A stretch of DNA of 59,826 nucleotides from Candidatus Bipolaricaulota bacterium (lineage in GTDB: Bacteria; Bipolaricaulota; Bipolaricaulia; RBG-16-55-9; DRXL01), in contig JANXCC010000010.1 of assembly GCA_025060395.1 (NCBI GenBank), positions 1-59,826 of the forward strand, read 5' to 3'. The position numbers and the translations under genes are program-made. Below, piece by piece: positions 35,324-44,463 of the stretch. Each line of letters begins with the position of its first letter. The stretch's first letter is position 1. Below the pieces are notes generated by a model, which had not been told where the DNA came from, made no database searches, and saw nothing but the letters and a program-made list of their open reading frames with translations.

Positions 35324-35353
35324 TTGCAACTTGGCTCATCCAACTGTTATAAT
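35324..35353 (+). promoter_or_regulatory. Promoter of the subtilase-PorV-barrel operon
   Basis: TTGCAA (35324-35329), 18-bp spacer, TATAAT (35348-35353). TSS near 35360. Confidence 0.65.
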
Positions 35354-35367
35354 CGGGCACCCCAAGC

Positions 35368-37662
35368 TTGAACCTTGAAAGAGTGAATTTGAAAGAGCTC
35401 AAAGTTTTGCGATCAGACAGTTGGGTGCTCCTGTGGAGTGTGCTTGTCACGGTCTTGGTGCTTGTGAGTGCCGTGTCGCCCTCGCCATCTCCTCCAGGCC
35501 CTCCTTCTGCCCCTTACTCTAGAGAAGAGCGCATCCTTGCAGAGTCTTACACCAAGCTCGACCCGCTCTTGCGGCTTCTAACCTATCGGACGCAGCGTTC
35601 TCCCCAGATCAATATGGCCCCCTTTGCACCGATGGTCGCTGTCTACGGTCCTTCCTCTTATGCACCCTTGGCAGCGCAATCTGAAGAACGAGGGGAGCGC
35701 ATAGGTGTGCTCATCAAACTGAAAGCTGCTAGCTATCAACTTTCAGCAAGATTGAGCCTGACCCCTCTGAGCCAAGATCTCTTCAGCGCCCGTCTCACGC
35801 TCGATGAATTGCGTACACTAGCTCAACACCCTGACGTCGTCTTCATCGAGGCTGATTATCGCTTAGAGCCGCATATCGACAAGAGCGTCCCATCTGTAGG
35901 CGGGCGCTCCTTACATGAAGCCGTTCCTCGTGCCACGGGCCAAGGGGTCATCGTCGGCTTCGTCGATACGGGGATTGATTGGACTCATCGAGATTTTCGT
36001 ATAGATCGCGATGGTGATGGCTTTGAGGAATCTTCTCGGATCGTTTGGTTATGGGATCAAACGGAGACAGGGTTCTTTGGGAACCCGCACATGGTCCCTT
36101 TTGGAACTGAATACACCCGTGAGGAGATCGAAAGAGCTCTAAGCACAAATCTACAGCTCGTTCATGAGCGTGATGAGTCTGGGCATGGCACTCACGTGGC
36201 CGGGATCGCTGTGGGGGATGGCTCAGCTTCTGGAAGGACGTATGTAGGTATGGCACCTAACGCTGAGATCATCTTTGTGAAGACAAGTTACTTCACCACA
36301 GATATTGTTGAGGGTGTTCGCTATATCTTTGAGAAAGCTGAATGGCTAGGCAAGCCTGCTGTGGTCAATCTTAGTCTAGGGGGACACTTTGGGCCGCACG
36401 ACGGCACCAGCCTCTTTGAGCAAGGCTTAGAAGCGTTCTTAGAACGTCCTGGTCGCGCTCTCGTCGCGTCTGCGGGCAACGAGGGCGATCAAAAGATCCA
36501 TATGGGAGGGCACCTGCGCCCACGGGAGGCGTTCACGTTCACCTTCGTCCCCAACGCCGAGACGGCCTATGTAAATATTTGGTATCCAGGTTCAGCGAAC
36601 TTTGCGGTCTCGGTGACGTCTCCAGGGATCAAGGGACTACCTCAGACGGTCCTAGCGCTGCGGGGCCAAGGGGAACTTGTCACCACCCCTGATGGTTTAG
36701 TGCAGATCGATAATGCTAGTGGTGGACTCGACCCGCGCAACAGGGATCGCTCGATTGCCATCTCATTAGAGAGAGTCCAGCCGGGCTCTTTGTGGTCCAT
36801 CACGTTGACGGATCACGGGGGCACCGGCGGAAGGTTCGATGCCTGGCCCGGGCTCTCCACCATGGGCTACTTTCCCGAAGGCGACTCTTTTTCTACAGTG
36901 ACGGAGCCAGCAACAGCCAAGAGGATCATCGCGGTGGGGGCGTACACCACAAAGATCTTCTGGATGGGCTTTGATGGGCAGCCGCATAGATTCACAGATG
37001 CGCAAGGCGAGGGCCAGCTCGCCCGCTTCTCCGCGCGTGGGCCAACCCGCGATGGGCGCATCAAGCCCGACCTCACCGCTCCGGGGACAGCCATCGTCTC
37101 CACGCTTGCTAAAGATTCTGAGGTCTCGCGCAGCGAGAAGCTCGTGTTACCCGGCGGGGAGTATGCAGCGATGCAGGGGACGTCGATGGCTGCGCCTCAC
37201 GTTGCCGGAGCTATCGCGCTGCTCCTGCAAGCGCAACCTCGTCTGCATGCCGAAGAGATACTCAATCAGCTCAAGAGCACAGCGCTACAAGACGCCTGGA
37301 CGACAGATCCGAGGGCCTGGGGAGCAGGCAAGCTCCAAATAGATCGAGGCTTCGAGACGTTGGGGCTGCAAGATCAGCTGAATACGGGCCGCCCTGCTCT
37401 CAAGCTTGGGCCCAATCCTGCAGAACGATCCGTAACGCTCTTTTACTCCACTGTGGGCACCCCGCGCACCGTCGAGCTGATGGTCTTCGATCTGAGGGGC
37501 AGACTGGTCTACAAACGGGAGCTGTCACCGCAGGGGCAGCGCTTCCACTGGACGCTTCGCGATCTCGATGATAGACCCCTTCTCCCAGGACTCTATCTCG
37601 TCCTTGTAACGGCTGATGGTCGTTCCAGTGCACCCTATCTTTTGATGGTGCGCAAGCCATGA
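35368..37662 (+). CDS. Subtilisin-like (S8) protease with C-terminal sorting-type domain
   Basis: 764 residues if started at the TTG (35368); GTG at 35383 is an alternative and there is no clear ribosome site. Signal sequence (~20-38), an I9-like prodomain (~110-160), then the S8 domain with catalytic Asp in VGFVDTGID (~198), His in GHGTHVAG (~273) and Ser in GTSMAAPH (~605). The last ~80 residues (NPAERSVTLFYS..., VFDLRGRLVYKRELS, LLPGLYLVLV) match the Por/FlgD-like Ig-fold C-terminal domain that directs type IX secretion in Bacteroidota. Followed by a PorV-like gene with a 4-bp overlap. Confidence 0.88.
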   Translation: MNLERVNLKELKVLRSDSWVLLWSVLVTVLVLVSAVSPSPSPPGPPSAPYSREERILAESYTKLDPLLRLLTYRTQRSPQINMAPFAPMVAVYGPSSYAPLAAQSEERGERIGVLIKLKAASYQLSARLSLTPLSQDLFSARLTLDELRTLAQHPDVVFIEADYRLEPHIDKSVPSVGGRSLHEAVPRATGQGVIVGFVDTGIDWTHRDFRIDRDGDGFEESSRIVWLWDQTETGFFGNPHMVPFGTEYTREEIERALSTNLQLVHERDESGHGTHVAGIAVGDGSASGRTYVGMAPNAEIIFVKTSYFTTDIVEGVRYIFEKAEWLGKPAVVNLSLGGHFGPHDGTSLFEQGLEAFLERPGRALVASAGNEGDQKIHMGGHLRPREAFTFTFVPNAETAYVNIWYPGSANFAVSVTSPGIKGLPQTVLALRGQGELVTTPDGLVQIDNASGGLDPRNRDRSIAISLERVQPGSLWSITLTDHGGTGGRFDAWPGLSTMGYFPEGDSFSTVTEPATAKRIIAVGAYTTKIFWMGFDGQPHRFTDAQGEGQLARFSARGPTRDGRIKPDLTAPGTAIVSTLAKDSEVSRSEKLVLPGGEYAAMQGTSMAAPHVAGAIALLLQAQPRLHAEEILNQLKSTALQDAWTTDPRAWGAGKLQIDRGFETLGLQDQLNTGRPALKLGPNPAERSVTLFYSTVGTPRTVELMVFDLRGRLVYKRELSPQGQRFHWTLRDLDDRPLLPGLYLVLVTADGRSSAPYLLMVRKP

Positions 37663-38459
37663 GGCTCTTTGTGTATATATGTGCTATAGTGCTTATTGTC
37701 GTATCGGGGGACGCCGCGCCTATTATTTGGGAGATGGGGACGAGCGCGCGCGCCGTAGCAGTAGGAGGCGCTTTTTCTGCAATCGCCGATGACGAGAGCG
37801 CTCTCTTCTACAATCCTGCGGGGCTCGCCCTGCTCAACAAGATAACGCTTGCTGCGTTCTACCATCGTGCGTTTGAAGTCGTCCATCACATCGCGCTGAC
37901 TGGAGCGGGGCGCTACTGGGGCGTCCAGCTTGTCCAGATCGACACAGGGCCTATCGAAAGCACCAATGAGTTTGGCAATCCTTCGGGAGGGATAACCCAT
38001 TATGCAAGCCAAGCGGGCCTAGTTGGGGTTGCTGTCGGGATAGAGACTCTCTCTCTCGGCGTGCGAGGGAAATTCTCGAGCGATAGCCAGGAGATCTACT
38101 GGGGCTTGGATGCGGGTGTGCTCGCCCGAGTCGGGATAGTGCGCATAGGCCTTGTAGCTGAAAATCTCTTGGGGAGCGGAGCTCTCTCTCTGAGGCTGGG
38201 CACAGCTTGGGTCATGCCGGTCCATCCGCGCCTAGGGCTCACTATCGCTCTCGAATTATGGAATATGCTTAGTCGCCCTGAGGTCCATCTGGGGCTTGAA
38301 GCTTCTATTAATGGGGTTCAGATCCGAGTGGGCTATGACGGCGTAGCCGTCATCACAGGAGCAGGAGTAGAGTGGAACAGCCTTCGGTTCGATTGGGCCT
38401 CCCGGCTGCATCCCCAGCTGCCAGTTTCTACAATGATTACGATCGCCTATCTGTTCTAA
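37659..38459 (+). CDS. PorV/PorQ-like (UPF0164-type) outer-membrane beta-barrel protein
   Basis: 266 residues. Short signal peptide, then GTSARAVAVGGAFSAIADDES and ALFYNPAGLAL, the hallmark N-terminus of PorV/PorQ and related UPF0164 proteins, followed by alternating hydrophobic strands to a C-terminal aromatic-rich strand (TMITIAYLF). In Bacteroidota PorV receives C-terminal-domain substrates from the type IX translocon. Its ATG overlaps the stop of the subtilase that carries such a domain. Functional equivalence is inference. Confidence 0.8.
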   Translation: MRLFVYICAIVLIVVSGDAAPIIWEMGTSARAVAVGGAFSAIADDESALFYNPAGLALLNKITLAAFYHRAFEVVHHIALTGAGRYWGVQLVQIDTGPIESTNEFGNPSGGITHYASQAGLVGVAVGIETLSLGVRGKFSSDSQEIYWGLDAGVLARVGIVRIGLVAENLLGSGALSLRLGTAWVMPVHPRLGLTIALELWNMLSRPEVHLGLEASINGVQIRVGYDGVAVITGAGVEWNSLRFDWASRLHPQLPVSTMITIAYLF

Positions 38460-38473
38460 GAGAAGGAGGACGT

Positions 38474-41400
38474 ATGATACAAAGAGTTTGGTTATGGTTT
38501 CTCGTGGGCATTCTGGGTCTGGCCCCGCTTGCCTTCGCGCAAGAGGAAGAGCTGCCGGGCGAAGAGACGCTCTCCGTCAATTATTTTGGCGAACTGGGCT
38601 GGACGGTTAAGTATGGCTGGGGAGACTCCCGTGAGCTGTCGCGGCATGGATATGCGAATCAGATACTCTTTGAGCAATATATCGCGTTGACGTTAGACGC
38701 TGGAGTCCAAGTCGACTGGCCCATCTCTGGAATCTTGCGCGTCAGCGCTCAGCTCGACAATCGCAAGGCCAATAATTTACAAAGCTTCAAGCTCGGCTAT
38801 AAGGCCCAGGGAGTTGAAGCAGCTTTTGAAGACTTCTCGATGCGGGCGGGCAGCTCTGAGTTCGTCGCCACCGATAGACTCTTAAAAGGGCTGCGCGTCA
38901 GCTGGGACATTTCAGATACAATGAAGCTTTCCGGAAAATTCGCGCGCGTCGAGGGCATCTCCCACGTGCGCATCTTCCGAGGCAATACGAGCCGGCAGAG
39001 TATAGAATTTACACTCCACGATCCGGAGCGCCCCTGGCTCGAAGCAACGTATCAGCGCAATCTCAAAGGATTAGAATACTTCCCATTGCGGAACTACGTC
39101 CCTGGCTTTACTACCGTGTCGCTGCGCTTTGAGCTAACCTCGGAGCTGCGCGCGCTGTTAGCAAACTATGGACTTGATTATCTCACCGAGATCATCGCCG
39201 AGGATCCAGAGCCGGAGCTTGACGCTGCCCTCTATGAGATCGTGGTCGAGAACAGCTCGATAGCCCTCGTGCTCAAACGCCCTACCCTCGAGGTGCTCCG
39301 AGAACAGATTCGCACTTATATCGAAGACTATAACGATGAGCATAATCTCTTTGACGAGAACGCCAAGGAATACCCCCTAGGTGAGGGCACTGACTATGAG
39401 CAGAGCTTTTTGAGAAACTTAAGCAAGCACGTCGAGCTTGCCACGCCTGATGAAGCATTCCCTCTAGAGAGCGCCAAGCGCGGGCGCTTCTTCTACCTAG
39501 GCTACGAAGAGATTAAAGAAGAGACGATCACGGTTGAGATCAAGCGCCAGGACACTTATATCACCTTGCCTGATCCTGATCTCCCTCAATTTCGGTTTGA
39601 GCTCTTCCCTGGACCGGGGATCGTCGCGCTCGACTTTCCGGAAGAATTTTTCACAAACCCTCGGAGCGCTGTGCGCATCACGTTCGACTACACGGTGCCA
39701 GGAGGGTTGTATGTGCTTGGGTTGGCCGTCCTGCAAAACAGCGAGCGCGTCTCTATCAAGCGTGAGGGCGAGCAAGAGTACAAATTACTACGGCGGGATC
39801 GAGATTATCAGATAGACTACGAAACCGGGACGCTCTTGCTCTTGCCTCCGTATGACGTGCTTGGGGAGAAAGATGAGCTCAAGATCGAATACGAGGTGGT
39901 GCGTGGCGGCCTCGGGGGGTTCGCCGAGCATCAACGGGTCTTTACAGGGATTTCATATCAGTGGATGCCGTGGCCGTTCTTAAAGCTCTCTCTCGATGCT
40001 TTACGAGCTTTCGACATTCCACCATCGGCAGAGGGTCGCGAACGCCTCCGCACCATGCCCAACACCCACTCGGTTCTAGGGTTAGGAACCCAACTTGATC
40101 TAGGCGATCTCCAAGCTGATCTCAAGATCGGCTATACGGAGAATATCTTTCCCATGGTGCCGTATAGAGGCCCCAAGGGGGAGTATCACTCCAACGAGCG
40201 GGTGCATCAGCGCAATCGTATCAACGTCATCATGGGGCTTGAGGGGCACGGTGCGATGTTGTTTGGCCATCAGAATGGGCTGCTGGTCTACGACGGGATG
40301 CGCTGGCAGAACTTCTCTACAGCCCAGGGGCTCTCCGGGCGTGGGGTGCGCGGCATTGCCCTCTCCAAAAATACCGTGCTCATTGCAACCGACTCTGGGC
40401 TCTCCTTGGTCAAGCTCGAAGCGGGGCGCTCCGTGCTGGAAAGCTTTGCTAAGCCTATCAATTGGAAGCGCTTCTATACCCTCGACGGCCTCCCCCACAA
40501 CGAGACCAACGACGTCTTGATAGATCGTTCAGGCATGGTGTGGGTGGGGACCAAAGGAGGGCTGGCACGCGTTCCCCTTGCGCACATCACCGAGAAGACC
40601 GCTTGGAAAGTGTTTAAGAAGAGCAACACGCCAGCGCTCCGCAGCGAGGTTATCACCAGGCTAGCTAGCGATGCAACCCGACTCTATCTGGGCACTGATG
40701 AAGGGCTTTTCGTTTATGATCTTGAGACGGAGCAGTTCCATGAGCTCGTTGAGCTTCGTGGTCAGGAGATCTTGGATCTTGTGGCCGTGGGGACGAAGGT
40801 CTACGCCGCGACCGCTAAGGGAATCTATGAGCTCTCTCAAGGGATTGGCGTGGGATGGCGTGTCGAGGATCTGAAAGTCCAAGCGCTTGCTGTGCACAAC
40901 ACCGAGCTTTGGTATGGCACGGAGATCGGGCTCTTCCGCCTGGATGCTGAGACCCCTCTCCTTCCGGGGTATTCGATCACAGCTCTTGAAAAGAGCGCGC
41001 GCACCGAGGCACTCTGGGTTGGCTCGCAAGCGACAGCGACGTTCGAGATGCCCTTGTGGGAGCTAGACCCTTCGGGCTTTATACGAGTTCACTCTCAAGC
41101 CGAGACGAGATTGAACGGCCGCGACGAGACACGCTTTGAAGATATTCCCGCTGAGAGGAACACCGATCATGGCTGGCTCACGCAGGTAGCTGTTCGGTAT
41201 AAGCTTGGCTCTCTTGAGCTGAAGGCGCTTGGTGAGGGGATCAGCCCGGAGTTTCTCGCGATTGGGCAAGAGAGCCGTCAGGAGGCCCAGAGGCTGACGC
41301 TCAGCGCTGTATGGCCCGTCTCGTCCACGTTCTCGCTCTCAGGCGACCACGTGATGAGCCTCAGCGGGGGCTGGCGCACCTTCTTGATGACCGATACAGT

Positions 41401-42625
41401 GCGTGCGAGTTGGAAGCCTTGGGAAGCCGGACCCGCCCTCGCTGGCACGCTTGCCTGGGAACTCACTGATCGTGATCTACAAGATCGCTCGAAGGGCTTT
41501 GACATGACGAAGATCTCTTTGAGCCTCAAGGGCGATCATAAGATGTCCTTAGCGGGGCTTGTGCCCCTAGCGCAAGAGCTCACCGTCAGTGCCACTTACG
41601 ATGGAGCGGCAACGCTGGCTCGATTGGGGCGGTCACTTATTGACTCACGCTGGGGGGTGAGCCTAGGGGTCACCATGACGCCGAGCCTGAAACTACGCGG
41701 CTCTATCACTCTCAGCGATCGCGTGATATGGGGAGCCCCGCGTCTCCCCGGTGACTCCGAGTTTAACTATACCCTTGGGGGCGATTGGCAATATACGTTG
41801 AGCTTTGGTCAGCTTACGACCAGCTATGCGCAAACAGGCCGTGTGCGCGCTGGGCGCGGCTCGCTCGACGAGCACGCTACGCTCAATCTGAGATTGAGCG
41901 ATTTCACCCTTCTGGGCGTCAAGCTCTCACCGACGCTCGCGCTCTCCGGGCGGCGCACAGCGGTCATCGGAGGGGCAACTCCTAGCGGGACGCTGAGCTT
42001 CTCGGCGGAAGGGCGCGTCAGTGCTCACTGGCACGAGCTCTCTGGATCGCTCTTCGCAAGGCATACGCTCTCCAGCGATATGCGTTCGCTCCGGGACTCA
42101 CTCAAGCATGAGTTCACCGGCTCACTGATATGGACGCTCAGCCCGGAGCTCCAAGCACGAGGTGAGCTCGGATTGATGCTCGATATCTTGACCCATCCGA
42201 CGCTGAAGAGCAAGCAGACCATACGTCCGCGCGCTCGGCTCTCTATCGATTGGACCCCTCAGCGTCTGTGGGAGATTAGTGCTGATCTCTTTTGGCAGAT
42301 AGTACGCGGTGAGCGCGAGCGCACTACTGCGTGGGAGTTGAGCGGACGTACCTCGTGGACGCCTACCGATGAGCTCTCTGTGGGCTTCGAAGCACGAGCC
42401 TCGCTTGAGTTCGGCATCCGCGACCAAAGACCGATCAGCGCTGCTACTTGGGAGATGAGTATCCAAGGGGAGTACAACCTGGGCTCAGTCTGCGCCCCGA
42501 CGTTAGAGGGAAGCGAGTGTGCAATCTCAGCAACTCTGGGATATTCAGGTCGATTGGACCGCAGCATCGCGGTGCCATTTGGCCAGGGGATCTTCGCTCA
42601 AGTCCAGCTCAACCTAAGCTTCTGA
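38474..42625 (+). CDS. Giant exported beta-barrel/propeller protein
   Basis: 1383 residues from the ATG at 38474, with AAGGAGG; the frame is open 102 bp upstream without support. Signal peptide ends near AFAQ. Residues ~34-330 are strand-rich and barrel-like. Around 430-500, YKLLRRDRDYQIDYETGTL followed by KIEYEV recalls repeats seen in SprA/Sov barrels. Residues ~590-860 are a Reg_prop-type beta-propeller (GLLVYDGMRWQNFSTAQGL, GMVWVGTKGGLARV, LYLGTDEGLFVYD). Residues ~870-1383 again alternate like an outer-membrane barrel and end in VQLNLSF, a terminal aromatic as expected for BAM recognition. 14 bp after the PorV-like gene. Role not established. Confidence 0.7.
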   Translation: MIQRVWLWFLVGILGLAPLAFAQEEELPGEETLSVNYFGELGWTVKYGWGDSRELSRHGYANQILFEQYIALTLDAGVQVDWPISGILRVSAQLDNRKANNLQSFKLGYKAQGVEAAFEDFSMRAGSSEFVATDRLLKGLRVSWDISDTMKLSGKFARVEGISHVRIFRGNTSRQSIEFTLHDPERPWLEATYQRNLKGLEYFPLRNYVPGFTTVSLRFELTSELRALLANYGLDYLTEIIAEDPEPELDAALYEIVVENSSIALVLKRPTLEVLREQIRTYIEDYNDEHNLFDENAKEYPLGEGTDYEQSFLRNLSKHVELATPDEAFPLESAKRGRFFYLGYEEIKEETITVEIKRQDTYITLPDPDLPQFRFELFPGPGIVALDFPEEFFTNPRSAVRITFDYTVPGGLYVLGLAVLQNSERVSIKREGEQEYKLLRRDRDYQIDYETGTLLLLPPYDVLGEKDELKIEYEVVRGGLGGFAEHQRVFTGISYQWMPWPFLKLSLDALRAFDIPPSAEGRERLRTMPNTHSVLGLGTQLDLGDLQADLKIGYTENIFPMVPYRGPKGEYHSNERVHQRNRINVIMGLEGHGAMLFGHQNGLLVYDGMRWQNFSTAQGLSGRGVRGIALSKNTVLIATDSGLSLVKLEAGRSVLESFAKPINWKRFYTLDGLPHNETNDVLIDRSGMVWVGTKGGLARVPLAHITEKTAWKVFKKSNTPALRSEVITRLASDATRLYLGTDEGLFVYDLETEQFHELVELRGQEILDLVAVGTKVYAATAKGIYELSQGIGVGWRVEDLKVQALAVHNTELWYGTEIGLFRLDAETPLLPGYSITALEKSARTEALWVGSQATATFEMPLWELDPSGFIRVHSQAETRLNGRDETRFEDIPAERNTDHGWLTQVAVRYKLGSLELKALGEGISPEFLAIGQESRQEAQRLTLSAVWPVSSTFSLSGDHVMSLSGGWRTFLMTDTVRASWKPWEAGPALAGTLAWELTDRDLQDRSKGFDMTKISLSLKGDHKMSLAGLVPLAQELTVSATYDGAATLARLGRSLIDSRWGVSLGVTMTPSLKLRGSITLSDRVIWGAPRLPGDSEFNYTLGGDWQYTLSFGQLTTSYAQTGRVRAGRGSLDEHATLNLRLSDFTLLGVKLSPTLALSGRRTAVIGGATPSGTLSFSAEGRVSAHWHELSGSLFARHTLSSDMRSLRDSLKHEFTGSLIWTLSPELQARGELGLMLDILTHPTLKSKQTIRPRARLSIDWTPQRLWEISADLFWQIVRGERERTTAWELSGRTSWTPTDELSVGFEARASLEFGIRDQRPISAATWEMSIQGEYNLGSVCAPTLEGSECAISATLGYSGRLDRSIAVPFGQGIFAQVQLNLSF

Positions 42626-42627
42626 CC

Positions 42628-43494
42628 ATGTCTTTTATCAGTCTCATTCTCAAAAAGACGTTCGCCAGTTCTCCTGGGAATCCGTACTTCTTCACTATTG
42701 GTATCGAGCCTGAGGCCTTCGAGCTGAGCGGCGTCAGACTCTCGAAGGACGTCCTTTTTCTCAACACGCTGAAGACGAGGTGCTCCTAGGGAAGATCGCC
42801 ACGACCACGCTCAACGCCAAGCCCGGTGACACAATCACGCTCGATCTATAGAGCTTTTCGGGTCGTGGGCGTCTACGAGACAGGCAACCTCCTCAAAGAC
42901 GGCGGAGCCCTGCTGCCTCTACGCACCCTGCAGAAGCTTAAGAATCGTCCTTCAGAGCTGACGGTCATTCTCGTGCCAGTGCACCAGGGTTTTTCGGTCG
43001 AAGATGTGATGACACGCGTCGAGCGCGAGTACGCAGGCTCTTTGATCACCTTGCACTCGGCCGAAGAGTTCAACAGAAACTATCAGAGCGTGCGCTTGGT
43101 ACGTGCGGGGAGCTGGCTCATCTCGCTCTTGGCGTTAATCATCGGCGGGATTGGTGTGATGAATACCATGATCATGGCGGTCTTTGAGCGCACACGTGAG
43201 CTTGGGATCTTACAAGCTGTGGGCTGGCGGCACGGGCGCGTTCTCCGACTCATTCTTGGGGAATCGCTTGCGCTTGGCGCTCTCGCGGCTCTCGTTGGAA
43301 TGTTTCTGGGCTGGGGTGTGGCCCGTGCGGTGACGTTCCTTCCTCAGGTGCGCGGGCTGATCAGTCCTGTTTATGCACCCGAGCTCTTTGCCCACGCCTT
43401 GGGGATCGCCCTTGGGGTAGGGCTGATAGGCGGGCTCTATCCAGCGTATCGTGCTTCCCAGATCTCCCCTCACGAGGCGCTGCGATATGAGTGA
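42628..43494 (+). pseudogene. MacB/FtsX-type ABC permease, degenerate
   Basis: Three frames join to give one protein. MSFISLILKK starts normally but the first membrane helix is missing and it continues with PYFFTIGIEPEAFELSGVRL. A frameshift at the T-run near 42750-42760 leads to FSQHAEDEVLLGKIATTTLN, and a second near 42840-42848 to RAFRVVGVYETGNLL. The C-terminal half is intact: DUF-type periplasmic region and three helices with IIGGIGVMNTMIMAVFERTR and the closing SPHEALRYE of MacB permeases. N-terminal deletion plus two frameshifts indicate loss of function. Confidence 0.8.
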
Positions 43495-43641
43495 TTTTGT
43501 CGTCATCGCGTGTGATCTGGTGAAGACATACGAGAATGGGCGCACTCGTGCCCTCGATGTCGCTCGCCGTGCATCGCGCAGCATGCCGATCGCGTGATCG
43601 AGCTGCTCGATGGCCGAATCAGAGCCCCAGTTGCTTCATAA
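43487..43641 (+). pseudogene. MacB-type ABC ATPase remnant (internal deletion)
   Basis: Begins at an ATGA-type overlap with the permease. Codons 1-24 (VVIACDLVKTYENGRTRALD) are a normal MacB ATPase N-terminus. The sequence then jumps, out of frame, to HADRVIELLDGRI and a stop at 43639-43641, the normal C-terminus. About 200 codons containing Walker A, signature and Walker B are deleted. Together with the broken permease this is a dead lipoprotein-release or efflux-type exporter at the end of the subtilase operon. Confidence 0.8.
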
Positions 43642-44458
43642 GAATTCTCTCAAACAATCCTTCAGGTGAAAATCTTCTCAAGGGCAGAACGAAGCGGGCA
43701 TCGCGCCCGACAGGATACCGGAGCTTTGGGTTGGGATGAGTGATCGCGCGATAGATCGTCTCCGCGACTCTCTCGGGGGGAGCCGCCCGCGAGATGTTGC
43801 TCTGGACGCGTCGACCGCTTGCTCTCTTAAAGATCGCATAGGGAGAGTCTTGGCGCTGTGCCCCGTGGGCAAGCTGCGCGTTCTCTTGGAATCTCGTTGC
43901 AATAAATCCCGGCTCGATAAGAATAACTTTGATGTTCCAAGGGGCAAGCTCATAGCGCAGGGCCTCGGTCATCCCTTCAAGGGCGAACTTGCTCGACACA
44001 TATGGCCCAGAGAACGGGATGGCCAATCGCCCCAAAACTGAGCTGATGTTCACAATTGCGCCAGAGTGCTGCGCACGCATCTGGGGGAGTACGGCTTGGA
44101 TGACGCGAATGGCGCCGAAGAAATTCGTCTCGAATTGCTCTTTCCATTCATCGAGCGAGACCTCTTCGACCGCACCGCGCAGCCCATATCCGGCATTATT
44201 GATAAGAACGTCAATGCGTCCACTCTTCTGCACAATCTGGGCGACGGCTTGCTTGACGGAGCTGTCCTCGCGGACGTCGAGCTGCGCGATCTCGATGGGC
44301 AGCTTCTCAGACTCGATAATCTGGCGGAGCTTCTCGGCCTTGTGCAGATTGCGCATCGTTGCCCAGACGGTGTAGCCACGACGAGCAAGATAGACAGCTG
44401 TGGCGAAGCCAATGCCACTATTGCTTCCTGTGATGAGCGCGATAGGGTTCATACGCAT
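43619..44458 (-). CDS. SDR oxidoreductase
   Basis: 279 residues. TGSNSGIG (10-17), NNAGYG (~90), NISSV (~140) and YVSSK (~154-158) are complete. The long C-terminal region after PGFIATRF is typical of the retinol-dehydrogenase-like/classical SDR subgroup acting on lipids or hydrophobic alcohols. Six bp downstream of the threonine-dehydrogenase gene, so probably co-transcribed. Substrate unknown. The end overlaps the MacB remnant. Confidence 0.88.
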   Translation of the reverse strand: MRMNPIALITGSNSGIGFATAVYLARRGYTVWATMRNLHKAEKLRQIIESEKLPIEIAQLDVREDSSVKQAVAQIVQKSGRIDVLINNAGYGLRGAVEEVSLDEWKEQFETNFFGAIRVIQAVLPQMRAQHSGAIVNISSVLGRLAIPFSGPYVSSKFALEGMTEALRYELAPWNIKVILIEPGFIATRFQENAQLAHGAQRQDSPYAIFKRASGRRVQSNISRAAPPERVAETIYRAITHPNPKLRYPVGRDARFVLPLRRFSPEGLFERILMKQLGL

Positions 44459-44463
44459 ACGGG

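Noticed and set aside
38372-38473. Upstream extension of the giant barrel protein
   Set aside because: Overlaps the PorV-like gene and lacks a ribosome site; ATG at 38474 follows AAGGAGG and a signal peptide.
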